Assembly: GCF_011601265.1 (NCBI RefSeq)
Contig: NZ_JAAOLX010000004.1
Coordinates: forward strand, 310,001 to 374,000
Direction of reading: 5' to 3'
Length of the DNA: 64,000 bases
DNA from: Iodobacter violaceini
GTDB lineage: Bacteria > Pseudomonadota > Gammaproteobacteria > Burkholderiales > Chitinibacteraceae
Shown: piece after piece, positions 15,286 through 23,671 of the stretch
Numbering within the stretch: position 1 is the stretch's first letter
How the letters are laid out: each line of letters starts with the position of its first letter
Notes under the pieces: model-generated
Seen by the model: only the letters and a program-made list of their open reading frames with translations
Database searches by the model: none
Told to the model about the DNA's origin: nothing
Made by a program: the position numbers and the translations under genes

Positions 15286-17222
15286 AAAACCCGCAAAAAG
15301 GCATGGCGACGGTTCTGATCCTTATTTTTGTCGGCCTGGCACTTGGCGCAACTGTTTTGGGCGCTAATTACTATGTAAAAGGGATGCAGGAGCAACAAAA
15401 CACCTCGCTGGCCGCCACTCAGGCCCAGATGCGGGCATGGCAGGGTCTGGATATCGCCCAGGCTGTTTTTAACAACATGACGGCCACTCAGCTACAAACA
15501 CTGGCAACAGCGGCAGCCACCTCGCCACAAAATATCACGCTCACCGGCGTGCCCAATATCACGATGCAAGTCACCGGCGCAACAGCAGGCCCGCCAAGCC
15601 AGTTTAATATTGTAGTCACCGGTCTGGCAGGCACTAATACCAGCCTTGCTTCCAGCTCAAGGCTGGCAGCAAGTATTGTTGTCACCCCTGCCACGCCTCC
15701 CGCACGCCCATCCAGAGGCGTGGTGATGTTCAATAGTGATTTGAAGCTGGGCGGTGCCATCAAATTATTTGAAGGTGATGTGCATAATATGGAAATCCGC
15801 GTGAACGGCGATGTTGAAACCAGTGGCAATTCAATTACCGGCGTTGGCGTTATCCGCTCTACCGGCAATATTACAATCACCTCGGGCAGCAGCTTTGGCC
15901 TGCTGCACGCCAATGGCAATATCACACTCACAGGCAGTACCAGCTCCAAAGCCCTGCTTTCCCGCGGCGATCTCTTACTGGATAATAACGGCACCATTCA
16001 TCATGCAGCAGCCAATGGCAATATCACGGTGAAAAACTCAACCGAAGTGCTCGATCTTCTGGCTGGTGGCGCGCTGAATATCACAAATGGTGGCGCAAAA
16101 TTTCAGAGCGGATACCAAACCGCCCATAGCTTTAACCCTGCTGCCGACCATTTTGAAATCACTACACTGCCCCAGTTTGACGTGGCCTCAGGCTATACGG
16201 GCGCAACGGGCAAACCTAAATTTGACAAAGTAAAGCTGGGCATAAGCAAACCAGGGGATTGGTTTGATACCCGCATGATCAGCGTTGTGCCCGATTTAAT
16301 CGTGAATGTACCCGTGGTCACGCTCACCCCTGACGATAGCTTTGATGCCTATGCTTATAAAGATTTAGCCAATTATGCTTTCTATACAGACAGCAAGGGC
16401 TATATGAAAGTGAAAGTCAAACGAATCAGCGGCATCGCCGAAGGTGATTACTATATTGGCTCTTATGGCAATAGCCAGAAAGATTATCTTTGTAGCGCTG
16501 TATCCGGCCCGGTATCGGCAGCTCAATGCACAGGCCGCGCACTTGATACACAAAAAACAATTTGTGAAGGGTTTTCAAGCTCAAATTCCTGCTTTTCTTA
16601 TGACAGCAGCCAAAAACTATGGACCATTAACGGCAAAGGAATTGCACCCGGCGTAGCATGGTTTGAGGGTAATTTAGCGGTGCAAAATGGTACCTATTAC
16701 AATACTTTTATTACCACTTTAAATTTTAAAACCTCTGCATCAGCCACCATTTATGCGCCCAATTATGCGGGCTATTCAGGCCGGGTTGACGCCAATGTTT
16801 ATTCACCTCTTGGCTATTGTAATCAAACCTATTATGGATTAAATCCAAGCCAATTTTGTGCTTCAGCCACCAGCTGGAATAGCGATATTGATGGCGGTAT
16901 TGGTAATTTCTCCACCATGGCAGGCAGCACGCTCAATGATGTTTACCAGGGTGGCGATATCAGCTTTGCCAATAGCTCTGATATTTACGGCAGCGTTTGG
17001 GCCGGCAATTTATATGGCAATACGGGTGATACTAAAATTCACGGCTATATCACAGCTTTGGCCTTAGGCTCTAAATCAAGTAATACGATTCAAAATAGTA
17101 CAAATATTATTCTTACCAATTTGCCTGCCAGCTTTAAAGCAGACCAAACCGCCTCCACCCCTGGCTCGGGCAGTAATGGCAGCGCAGCCAGTTCGGTTGT
17201 ACGCTGGGTCAGATATATCTGA
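15282..17222 (+). CDS. Very large PilX-like minor pilin with beta-solenoid-like region
   Basis: A 646-residue protein with a prepilin-like N-terminus: MKNPQKG, then MATVLILIFVGLALGATVLG. This PilX/GspK-like start is normal, but PilX proteins are usually 150-250 residues long. Residues about 145-275 contain repeated short beta-strand units (GNITIT, GNITLT, GNITVK, GALNIT), suggesting a beta-solenoid; a similar pattern returns near residues 570-610. The middle has several cysteine pairs. The start at 15282 overlaps the previous stop (ATGA); the longer in-frame reading from 15165 lies inside the PilW-like gene. As the last gene of the first cluster it could form a large pilus-tip adhesin or structure. 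Confidence 0.8.
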   Translation: MKNPQKGMATVLILIFVGLALGATVLGANYYVKGMQEQQNTSLAATQAQMRAWQGLDIAQAVFNNMTATQLQTLATAAATSPQNITLTGVPNITMQVTGATAGPPSQFNIVVTGLAGTNTSLASSSRLAASIVVTPATPPARPSRGVVMFNSDLKLGGAIKLFEGDVHNMEIRVNGDVETSGNSITGVGVIRSTGNITITSGSSFGLLHANGNITLTGSTSSKALLSRGDLLLDNNGTIHHAAANGNITVKNSTEVLDLLAGGALNITNGGAKFQSGYQTAHSFNPAADHFEITTLPQFDVASGYTGATGKPKFDKVKLGISKPGDWFDTRMISVVPDLIVNVPVVTLTPDDSFDAYAYKDLANYAFYTDSKGYMKVKVKRISGIAEGDYYIGSYGNSQKDYLCSAVSGPVSAAQCTGRALDTQKTICEGFSSSNSCFSYDSSQKLWTINGKGIAPGVAWFEGNLAVQNGTYYNTFITTLNFKTSASATIYAPNYAGYSGRVDANVYSPLGYCNQTYYGLNPSQFCASATSWNSDIDGGIGNFSTMAGSTLNDVYQGGDISFANSSDIYGSVWAGNLYGNTGDTKIHGYITALALGSKSSNTIQNSTNIILTNLPASFKADQTASTPGSGSNGSAASSVVRWVRYI

Positions 17223-17231
17223 CCCCCTGCA

Positions 17232-17260
17232 CAGCCCCGTAAATCTGATTTATGGGGCTG
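17232..17260 (+). terminator. Hairpin after first pilin cluster
   Basis: A 13-bp stem (CAGCCCCGTAAAT / ATTTATGGGGCTG, with one G-U pair) starts 10 bases after the stop. No long T-run follows. Confidence 0.6.
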
Positions 17261-17413
17261 ATTGATATTAAGCCCCGTCAGCCTTTGATTTAAACCAGCA
17301 GCACACTCCCTGTTTAAGAGTAAAATCCACTCCTCCGGCCCGCCACGCTACCAGGCAAACTGGCACAGCCCGATGCTATACCTCTACAACTGCAGCACAA
17401 AAAAAATCCCCCC

Positions 17414-17938
17414 ATGCGTAAACACCATGCTTTTAGCTTAATCGAATTAATGGTCACCCTGATTGTGCTGGGCATTATCCTGAGCATCGCCATCCCCGCC
17501 TTTACAGGCATGCTGCAACGCTATCGCTTGCAAAGCACTGTTTTAGAAGCACAAAATGACTGGTTGTTTGCCCGCAGCACCGCGGTAAAATTTGGCGGTG
17601 CACGCAGCCCTGCTGTTTTTTACGTAGCCAAACGCACGAGTAATCAAAGCTGGTCTTTGCAAATTTGCACAATTACCCCCTGCGGTGAAGGCAGCAGACT
17701 GCTTCGTCAGCAAAAATCAGAAGAGCACAGAGGGGTTGAATTAACCTCATTGAGTGATGCATTAAAAGAAAATAAATTCCATAATTTCAATGGCCTGCCT
17801 GATTTTACGCAGCAGCAGTTTATTCAGTTTCAATCCGGGAAATACCAGCTGCAATTACAAATTACCGCCACCGGCTTATCCACACTTTGCCGCCCCAAAG
17901 GCAGCCTGACCTTTGGGAGGTATGCGGAATGCATTTAA
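17414..17938 (+). CDS. Minor pilin, GspH/FimT type (second cluster)
   Basis: A 174-residue minor pilin. The N-terminus [23 protein letters not shown] has Glu5, but the residue before the cleavage site is alanine, not glycine. Prepilin peptidase strongly prefers glycine there; alanine is known to be processed poorly, so this subunit may be cut slowly. The rest fits the GspH/FimT fold. It opens the second minor-pilin cluster, 190 bases after the first, and overlaps the next gene by 10 bases. Confidence 0.83.
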   Translation: MRKHHAFSLIELMVTLIVLGIILSIAIPAFTGMLQRYRLQSTVLEAQNDWLFARSTAVKFGGARSPAVFYVAKRTSNQSWSLQICTITPCGEGSRLLRQQKSEEHRGVELTSLSDALKENKFHNFNGLPDFTQQQFIQFQSGKYQLQLQITATGLSTLCRPKGSLTFGRYAECI

Positions 17939-18549
17939 GACTTCATTCCCAGCAGGGCTTATCTTTAATTGAAATGATGCTGGCTACCGCCATGGGGCTG
18001 TTACTGCTTGCGGGCATTTCCAGCTTGTCACTCAGCAATTTATTCACCAGCACAGATACCCAGCGCAGTATTATTTTGCAGCAGGATACGCAGGCCATGC
18101 TGTCATTAATCAGCCGCGATCTGCGGCGCGCCGGATATCATCCTGATGACAATCAAATCAGCGAAATGCGCAAGATATGGATTATTAATACGCCAGAACA
18201 AAGCTGCGTTTTATTTCGCTACCATAATCCGGATTTCCCTGATAAAAACACGCATGGTTTTCAATTTAAAGCATCAGATAAAACAGGCCGCTTTGTAAAT
18301 ATGCTGACCTCCAACGAGGCCAGCACTTGTGGCGATGGCCAGTGGCAGGCCCTGAACAGCCCCCGCAATATCCTGATCACTCAATTTAAAATCACACCTC
18401 AGCATTCATTTGAAAAAGCAGGCAATGAAGTAAAAATGGTGATCAACAGCTTAGATATTGATTTAGAAGCCACAGATAATGCAGGAAAATTCAAAACGCA
18501 TCTGAATCAGAATGTGCAATTACGCAATCGCCCATTTTTACAGGAATAA
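17929..18549 (+). CDS. Minor pilin, PilW-like (second cluster)
   Basis: A 206-residue PilW-like protein. The ATG at 17929 has GGGAGG eight bases upstream and lies inside the end of the previous gene. Leader MHLRLHSQQG is followed by LSLIEMMLATAMGLLLLAGI with Glu5. The segment LISRDLRRAGYHPDDN is typical of PilW (the DLRRAG motif). Two cysteines (SCVLF, STCGD) may pair. It is the partner of the large PilX-like protein that follows. Confidence 0.86.
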   Translation: MHLRLHSQQGLSLIEMMLATAMGLLLLAGISSLSLSNLFTSTDTQRSIILQQDTQAMLSLISRDLRRAGYHPDDNQISEMRKIWIINTPEQSCVLFRYHNPDFPDKNTHGFQFKASDKTGRFVNMLTSNEASTCGDGQWQALNSPRNILITQFKITPQHSFEKAGNEVKMVINSLDIDLEATDNAGKFKTHLNQNVQLRNRPFLQE

Positions 18550-18559
18550 GGCGATATCT

Positions 18560-19900
18560 ATGATGAAAGCGCCCATTTATCAGCAAGGCATTGCCGCACT
18601 GGCCGTCACCCTGGTGCTGACTTTAATCGCCACTATTTTTGTTTTATCAACCAATAAAAACAGCTATCTCTTTCAAAAGACATCGGTTAATCATTATCAG
18701 CAAACCCAGGCTTTTGAAGCGGCAGAGGCAGGCGCGCAGGCGACGCTGCTGCAAATGCGCCGTGATATTGAGGCCATTAATTTAAACCCCGATTATGATG
18801 GCGTTATTTTAAAGAAAATAAAATCGGCCCCGCCGCCAGCGCCCGACACAAATAACTGCGGCTGGGATACGGTAATCGTAAATAGCGATTCCTACGATTA
18901 CTCTGAGCAATTCAAAAAAAATAATTATCTGTTTTCAAAAAAAACCACCAGCCTTTTTCAAAAAATAGGCTCGCTGGAAATCAATGCTGACAACACGGCC
19001 TGGCGCAGCAGTGTGGATTTAAAAAATGGCATCGTCAGCAGTGAAGGCTGCGCCGATGAAAGCAGCGATAGAGGCCCGTTTTGCGCCGATACCCGCAGCG
19101 ATCAAACGGCCGCCGTCGTGAGGCGGGGCTTTGATATTCCGCGCAAGGCTGAATTTAACCCCAAAAAAATTGCCCTTACCATCAAGGGGCATGTGGATAT
19201 GAGCGGCAGCATGACGCTGGCTCCAAACTCCGGCCAGCCCAAGCCGCTTTGCAATGTCTCCAGCGGGAAGGAATTTGGCTATTGGGGCGCGCCGCTCAGC
19301 CCGGACAGCATCCACAACACGCCCTTGGCTGCGCTGAGTAACATCCAGCTTTTTGGCGCAATTTTTGGTATGAGCCCGGCAGAATTTAAAAAACAAGCCA
19401 CGCAAATCAATCCAGCCGATGGCAGTGACACCGTCAGCAGCTGCCCGGCCGCCGTTGGGCTGATCTGGATTAACGGCAATTTTACCCCGCCCAAAAACTG
19501 CACCATTGGCAGCAGCTATCCCCGTTTTGCCCCCGCAATCGTGGTGGTTGGCGGCGCGGGCAGCAATGCACTTACTACAGGGGGCACAGGCGGCAATATG
19601 GTATCAGACAGCCTTTTGATTAACGGCATGCTGTTTACAAATCATTTTAACGGCAGCATTCAGGTATTGGGGGCCATGGCCGTCAATGGCAATATCGAAG
19701 GCGCTTTAAATGGCATTTTCGACAATACGCCGGGCGATTGTGTATATGGCCTGTGCGCGCAAAAACCGGGCACCGGCTCTACCGGATCCATCAACGTTGC
19801 ATACGATGAGCGCATGTTTATTGGTGCCAATGCGGGCGGCGATCTCAGCGGCAATAAATCAGGCAGCTGGCATGACTTTTGTAAGGACGGAAAATGCTAA
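18560..19900 (+). CDS. Large PilX-like minor pilin (second cluster)
   Basis: A 446-residue relative of the 646-residue PilX-like protein in the first cluster. The N-terminus MMKAPIYQQG|IAALAVTLVLTLIATIF is a PilX-type prepilin start, and FEAAEAGAQATLLQMR is the usual amphipathic continuation of the helix. The middle and C-terminal parts are Gly/Asn/Ser-rich with strand-like repeats (KGHVDMSGSMTL; VNGNIEGALNG) and six or more cysteines, suggesting a disulfide-braced beta structure. The ATG at 18560 has AAGG eight bases upstream; the longer reading begins inside the PilW gene. It overlaps the next gene by seven bases. Confidence 0.8.
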   Translation: MMKAPIYQQGIAALAVTLVLTLIATIFVLSTNKNSYLFQKTSVNHYQQTQAFEAAEAGAQATLLQMRRDIEAINLNPDYDGVILKKIKSAPPPAPDTNNCGWDTVIVNSDSYDYSEQFKKNNYLFSKKTTSLFQKIGSLEINADNTAWRSSVDLKNGIVSSEGCADESSDRGPFCADTRSDQTAAVVRRGFDIPRKAEFNPKKIALTIKGHVDMSGSMTLAPNSGQPKPLCNVSSGKEFGYWGAPLSPDSIHNTPLAALSNIQLFGAIFGMSPAEFKKQATQINPADGSDTVSSCPAAVGLIWINGNFTPPKNCTIGSSYPRFAPAIVVVGGAGSNALTTGGTGGNMVSDSLLINGMLFTNHFNGSIQVLGAMAVNGNIEGALNGIFDNTPGDCVYGLCAQKPGTGSTGSINVAYDERMFIGANAGGDLSGNKSGSWHDFCKDGKC

Positions 19901-20592
19901 AGCAAAACGGCTTTTCCCTGCTGGAGATCCTGATTACACTGCTGATTATTGGCATCGCTGCACTGGCATTAAACGCACTGCAAACCAACGCCTTAAAAAA
20001 CAACAGCATCGCGCAAAACCGCAATGAAGCGCTGTTCCTTGCAGAAGATAAGCTGGAAAAACTTCGCCAGAGCAATCTTTGCCCGCGCAGCAGTGCTACT
20101 TCTGGCGGGCTGAGCGTCAGCGGCGATCAGGGCACAGGCAATGCAGAGCTGGAAAACATACAGCGGCAAACCGCCAGCTACCGCCGTATCACCCTGATTA
20201 AAGACATCAGCCAGCCTGCCCGGCCGGCACCTGATTTTGGCTGCCCGCCGATAGCAAAAAACCCGCCATCCGCCGCCACCCTGCCCGATCCGCAAAAGCT
20301 CTACCAGGTTGAGCGCAACGTACAGGTTGCCATCGACTGGCAGGACAGCTACGGCGAAACGCAATACATCACTCTGAGCAGCCAGATCAACTGGTCATCG
20401 CAGGGCGATTTACCTACCCCGCCCGGCGACGCCTGCAGCTATGCATGGGTGGCAAAAAAAGATCTGCTCTGGGGAGCGTGGGTGAAATTTGGCAACAGCC
20501 TCTACCAGTGCACAACAGAGGGCGGCTGCCCAGGCAGCGATATCACACCGGATATGGCGGCAGGGCAATGGAAAAGGATAGGGGGGTGTTAG
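19894..20592 (+). CDS. PilV-like minor pilin with C-terminal CBM5/12-like chitin-binding-type module
   Basis: A 232-residue protein in two parts. Residues 1-175 are a PilV-like minor pilin: leader MLKQNG, mature FSLLEILITLLIIGIAALAL with Glu5, then the helix NEALFLAEDKLEKLRQ. Residues 179-232 match the pattern of small carbohydrate-binding modules of family 5/12 (ChiC type): an initial aromatic at W185, W193 and W196, then GNSLYQC (Y204), P219 and the closing QWKRIGGC with W226. Cysteines 181, 206, 212 and 232 could form two disulfides. Such modules bind chitin or cellulose. As the last gene of the cluster it could put a chitin-binding tip on the pilus. Fusion and fold are read from sequence; binding is inference. 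Confidence 0.78.
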   Translation: MLKQNGFSLLEILITLLIIGIAALALNALQTNALKNNSIAQNRNEALFLAEDKLEKLRQSNLCPRSSATSGGLSVSGDQGTGNAELENIQRQTASYRRITLIKDISQPARPAPDFGCPPIAKNPPSAATLPDPQKLYQVERNVQVAIDWQDSYGETQYITLSSQINWSSQGDLPTPPGDACSYAWVAKKDLLWGAWVKFGNSLYQCTTEGGCPGSDITPDMAAGQWKRIGGC

Positions 20593-20745
20593 TTTTAGTG
20601 CCTTCGGCACGCTGATTTAGGTACCCCTTCCGGACCTTCCTTTCTTATGTGGCCAAGAAAGGAACGAAGCCACAACCCCAATAGCACGAAAGCCCCTGCG
20701 CGGTGGACAGCCGGCGGCGGGCGAGATTGGCTCATTCCCCGCTCC
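20593..20745 (-). repeat. Dispersed intergenic repeat, copy 1 (minus orientation)
   Basis: Read on the minus strand this 150-bp stretch matches the plus-strand stretch 58290-58460 over its whole length with gaps. Shared blocks include GAGCCAATC, GCAGGGGCTTTCGTG, CCTTTCTTGGCC, AAGAAAGG and GTGCCGAAGGCACTAAAA. Internal hairpins are visible (CCTTTCTTGGCC...AAGAAAGG; GTGCC-GAA-GGCAC). It codes for nothing I recognise. Confidence 0.8.
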
Positions 20746-20787
20746 CAAGCGTCACGACATGAATCGATTTTACTGAAGTTGATACAA

Positions 20788-20862
20788 CTAAAAACCCAAT
20801 AAGCAGCTCAATTCTAAATGGTTCTCTTTGTAAAACTCCATATTTTAAGAATTGGGTTTTTC
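20788..20862. repeat. Imperfect palindromic repeat, copy A
   Basis: The outer arms AAAACCCAAT and ATTGGGTTTT enclose a stretch with TTCTCTTTGTAAAACTCC, similar to the right arm of the copy at 54919-55043. It overlaps the last codons of the ferredoxin gene. Confidence 0.6.
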
Positions 20863-21123
20863 CTGCCTGACAGCCACCACCCCTGCCTCCTCCAAAATCA
20901 GCGGCAACATGGCTAAATCCACTCCGTGATACAGATCTCCGCCAGCCACTTTTACGTTCGGTCCCGCCTCGCACGCCCCCATGCAGGGCAGGCGGATAAT
21001 TCTGATATCTGCATGCATTTTTGTCGCTATTTCAAGGGCCTGCGCCAGCGCTTCGCTGCCTCTGGCGGCACAAGATGGCTGACCGTTCAGACGTCGATTT
21101 ACACAGATGGCAATTGTTTTCAT
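20845..21123 (-). CDS. Thioredoxin-like [2Fe-2S] ferredoxin
   Basis: A 92-residue protein with the cysteine pattern of thioredoxin-like [2Fe-2S] ferredoxins (related to the NuoE fold): C7 in AICVNRR, C18 in PSCAARG, and C47/C51 in LPCMGACEAGPNV. Such small ferredoxins carry electrons; partners are not evident here. The last codons (KPNS) come from the palindromic repeat that abuts the gene, so the natural C-terminus may have been remodelled by the repeat. It is divergent from the decarboxylase gene. A second, different ferredoxin of this type lies at 58577. Confidence 0.85.
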   Translation of the reverse strand: MKTIAICVNRRLNGQPSCAARGSEALAQALEIATKMHADIRIIRLPCMGACEAGPNVKVAGGDLYHGVDLAMLPLILEEAGVVAVRQEKPNS

Positions 21124-21219
21124 TTTTCACCACATATCAACACATTTTGGGATTAATATACGCGCCTTTCCGGCTTTGCCGTCCTCTGTACAAGCAGGCG
21201 TTTTACTAAGGATTTTGCC

Positions 21220-23484
21220 ATGCGTTTTTACTTCCCTATCATCATCATCGATGAAGATTTCCGCACCGAGAACACCAGTGGTTCCGGTATTCGTGAATTA
21301 GCGGCGGCCATTGAGGCCGAGGGCAGAGACGTAGTTGGTTATACCAGCTACGGCGATTTAACCTCATTTGCGCAGCAGCAAAGCCGTGCTTCAGGCTTTA
21401 TTTTATCGATTGATGACGAAGAATTTGGTGGCGGCTCACCCGAAGAAACCCACGAAGCGCTCACCAGCCTGCGCAGCTTTGTGGCTGAAATCCGCCGCCG
21501 CAACCCGGACATCCCGATTTATATCTATGGTGAAACCCGTACCGCCCGCCACATCCCTAATGATGTGTTGCGCGAATTACACGGTTTTATTCATATGCAC
21601 GAAGACACGCCCGAATTCGTGGCACGCCATATTATCCGCGAAGCGAAAAGCTATCTGGATACCCTGGCCCCGCCGTTTTTCCGTGCGCTCACTCATTACG
21701 CCCAGGATGGCTCTTACAGCTGGCACTGCCCGGGGCACTCCGGCGGCGTGGCTTTCCTGAAATCCCCTGTTGGCCAGATGTTTCACCAATTTTTTGGTGA
21801 AAACATGCTGCGTGCCGACGTATGTAATGCGGTAGAAGAACTTGGTCAGTTGCTGGATCACACCGGTCCCATTGCCGCTTCCGAGCGCAATGCGGCACGT
21901 ATTTTCAATGCCGACCATTTATTCTTTGTGACCAACGGCACATCAACTTCCAACAAAATCGTCTGGCACTCTACTGTGGCCCCAGGCGACGTGGTGTTAG
22001 TAGACCGTAACTGCCATAAATCGATTTTGCACTCCATCATGATGATGGGCGCAGTGCCTGTTTTCCTGATGCCTACGCGCAATCACTACGGCATTATCGG
22101 CCCGATTCCGAAAAGCGAATTCGAGCCGGAAAACATCCGCAAAAAAATGATGGATAACCCGTTTGCCCGTGAAAAACTACTGGCCGACCCTAACTTTAAG
22201 CCGCGTATTCTGACGATTACCCAGTCTACTTACGATGGCATTATGTATAACGTCGAAGAAATCAAAGGCATGCTCGATGGCGAAATCGACAGCCTGCACT
22301 TTGATGAAGCATGGCTGCCACACGCTGCATTCCACGATTTCTATGGTGATTACCACGCCATTGGCGAAGATCGCCCGCGCTGCAAAGAATCAATGATTTT
22401 TTCAACGCAATCCACGCACAAACTGCTGGCAGGCTTAAGCCAGGCTTCGCAGATTTTGGTACAAGACCCGGAGAACCGTAAGCTTGATCGTGATTTATTT
22501 AACGAAGCTTACTTAATGCACACCTCCACCAGCCCGCAGTACTCCATTATTGCGTCCTGCGACGTAGCGGCGGCCATGATGGAAGCGCCAGGCGGCACGG
22601 CTCTGGTTGAAGAATCGCTGGTTGAAGCGCTGGATTTCCGCCGCGCCATGCGCAAAGTGGACGAAGAATTCGGTGATGAATGGTGGTTCAAGGTTTGGGG
22701 CCCGGATGATTTGACCGATGAGGGTCTGGACCACCGCGATGCATGGATGCTGAAATCCGGCGACAACTGGCACGGCTTTGGCGATATCGCGGATGGCTTT
22801 AATATGCTGGACCCGATCAAAGCCACCATTCTGACCCCGGGGCTGGATTTAGACGGCAAGTTCTCTGAAACCGGCATTCCGGCCAGCATTGTGACCAAAT
22901 ATCTGGCTGAGCATGGCGTGGTAATCGAGAAGTGCGGTCTTTATTCCTTCTTTATTATGTTTACCATCGGCATTACCAAGGGCCGCTGGAACACCCTTGT
23001 GGCCGCCTTGCAGCAATTTAAAGACGACTACGATAAAAATGCCCCGCTGTGGCGCATTCTGCCGGACTTTATTGCCCAGTATCCGCAATACGAGCGCATT
23101 GGTCTTAAAGACCTGTGTCAGCAAATCCACGGCATTTATCGTGCCCACGATGTAGCGCGCCTGACCACCGATATGTATTTATCGAATATGGAGCCCGCCA
23201 TGAAGCCCGCCAAGGCTTTCGCAAAGATGGCGCACCGAGAGATCGACCGCGTGGCAATTGACGAGCTGGAAGGCCGTATCACCGCCGTGATGCTCACCCC
23301 TTACCCGCCAGGCATTCCGCTGCTGATCCCCGGCGAAGTATTCAACAAAACCATCGTTGATTACCTCAAATTTGCACGGGATTTCAACAAACGCTTCCCC
23401 GGCTTTGAAACCTATATTCATGGCCTGGTGGCAGACAAGAGCAGCGGCGAAACCCGTTACTTTATGGATTGCGTAAGAGCTTAA
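21220..23484 (+). CDS. Arginine/lysine/ornithine decarboxylase (AdiA-like, PLP, fold type I)
   Basis: A 754-residue PLP enzyme, the length of the inducible E. coli decarboxylases. The N-terminal wing domain (about residues 1-135) is followed by the PLP domain: SWHCPGHSGGVAFLKSP, the VVLVDRNCHKSI block, LHFDEAW, and THKLLAGLSQAS with the Schiff-base lysine K401. The C-terminal PYPPGIPLLIPGE motif closes the active site. Colouring of the alignment in memory is nearer to AdiA than to CadA, but substrate cannot be assigned safely. It would consume a proton per decarboxylation and make agmatine, cadaverine or putrescine. No antiporter gene is adjacent. AAGGA lies eight bases before the ATG. Confidence 0.9.
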   Translation: MRFYFPIIIIDEDFRTENTSGSGIRELAAAIEAEGRDVVGYTSYGDLTSFAQQQSRASGFILSIDDEEFGGGSPEETHEALTSLRSFVAEIRRRNPDIPIYIYGETRTARHIPNDVLRELHGFIHMHEDTPEFVARHIIREAKSYLDTLAPPFFRALTHYAQDGSYSWHCPGHSGGVAFLKSPVGQMFHQFFGENMLRADVCNAVEELGQLLDHTGPIAASERNAARIFNADHLFFVTNGTSTSNKIVWHSTVAPGDVVLVDRNCHKSILHSIMMMGAVPVFLMPTRNHYGIIGPIPKSEFEPENIRKKMMDNPFAREKLLADPNFKPRILTITQSTYDGIMYNVEEIKGMLDGEIDSLHFDEAWLPHAAFHDFYGDYHAIGEDRPRCKESMIFSTQSTHKLLAGLSQASQILVQDPENRKLDRDLFNEAYLMHTSTSPQYSIIASCDVAAAMMEAPGGTALVEESLVEALDFRRAMRKVDEEFGDEWWFKVWGPDDLTDEGLDHRDAWMLKSGDNWHGFGDIADGFNMLDPIKATILTPGLDLDGKFSETGIPASIVTKYLAEHGVVIEKCGLYSFFIMFTIGITKGRWNTLVAALQQFKDDYDKNAPLWRILPDFIAQYPQYERIGLKDLCQQIHGIYRAHDVARLTTDMYLSNMEPAMKPAKAFAKMAHREIDRVAIDELEGRITAVMLTPYPPGIPLLIPGEVFNKTIVDYLKFARDFNKRFPGFETYIHGLVADKSSGETRYFMDCVRA

Positions 23485-23671
23485 CTTCCTGGAAGCGGGG
23501 AACGGGGGGCTGTCTGCCCCCTGCCCCCCCCACTTATTCTGCCCTCACCACACTTCTATCCACCACTCCCGCGCCCCCGTCTTCCCGCCATATTTCTGTA
23601 CTCCATCGCAATCAAAGGCTACAAACAAGGAAAGCGAATTCCTTTCTACTCCCTGTGCCCGGGGTTTTGCG

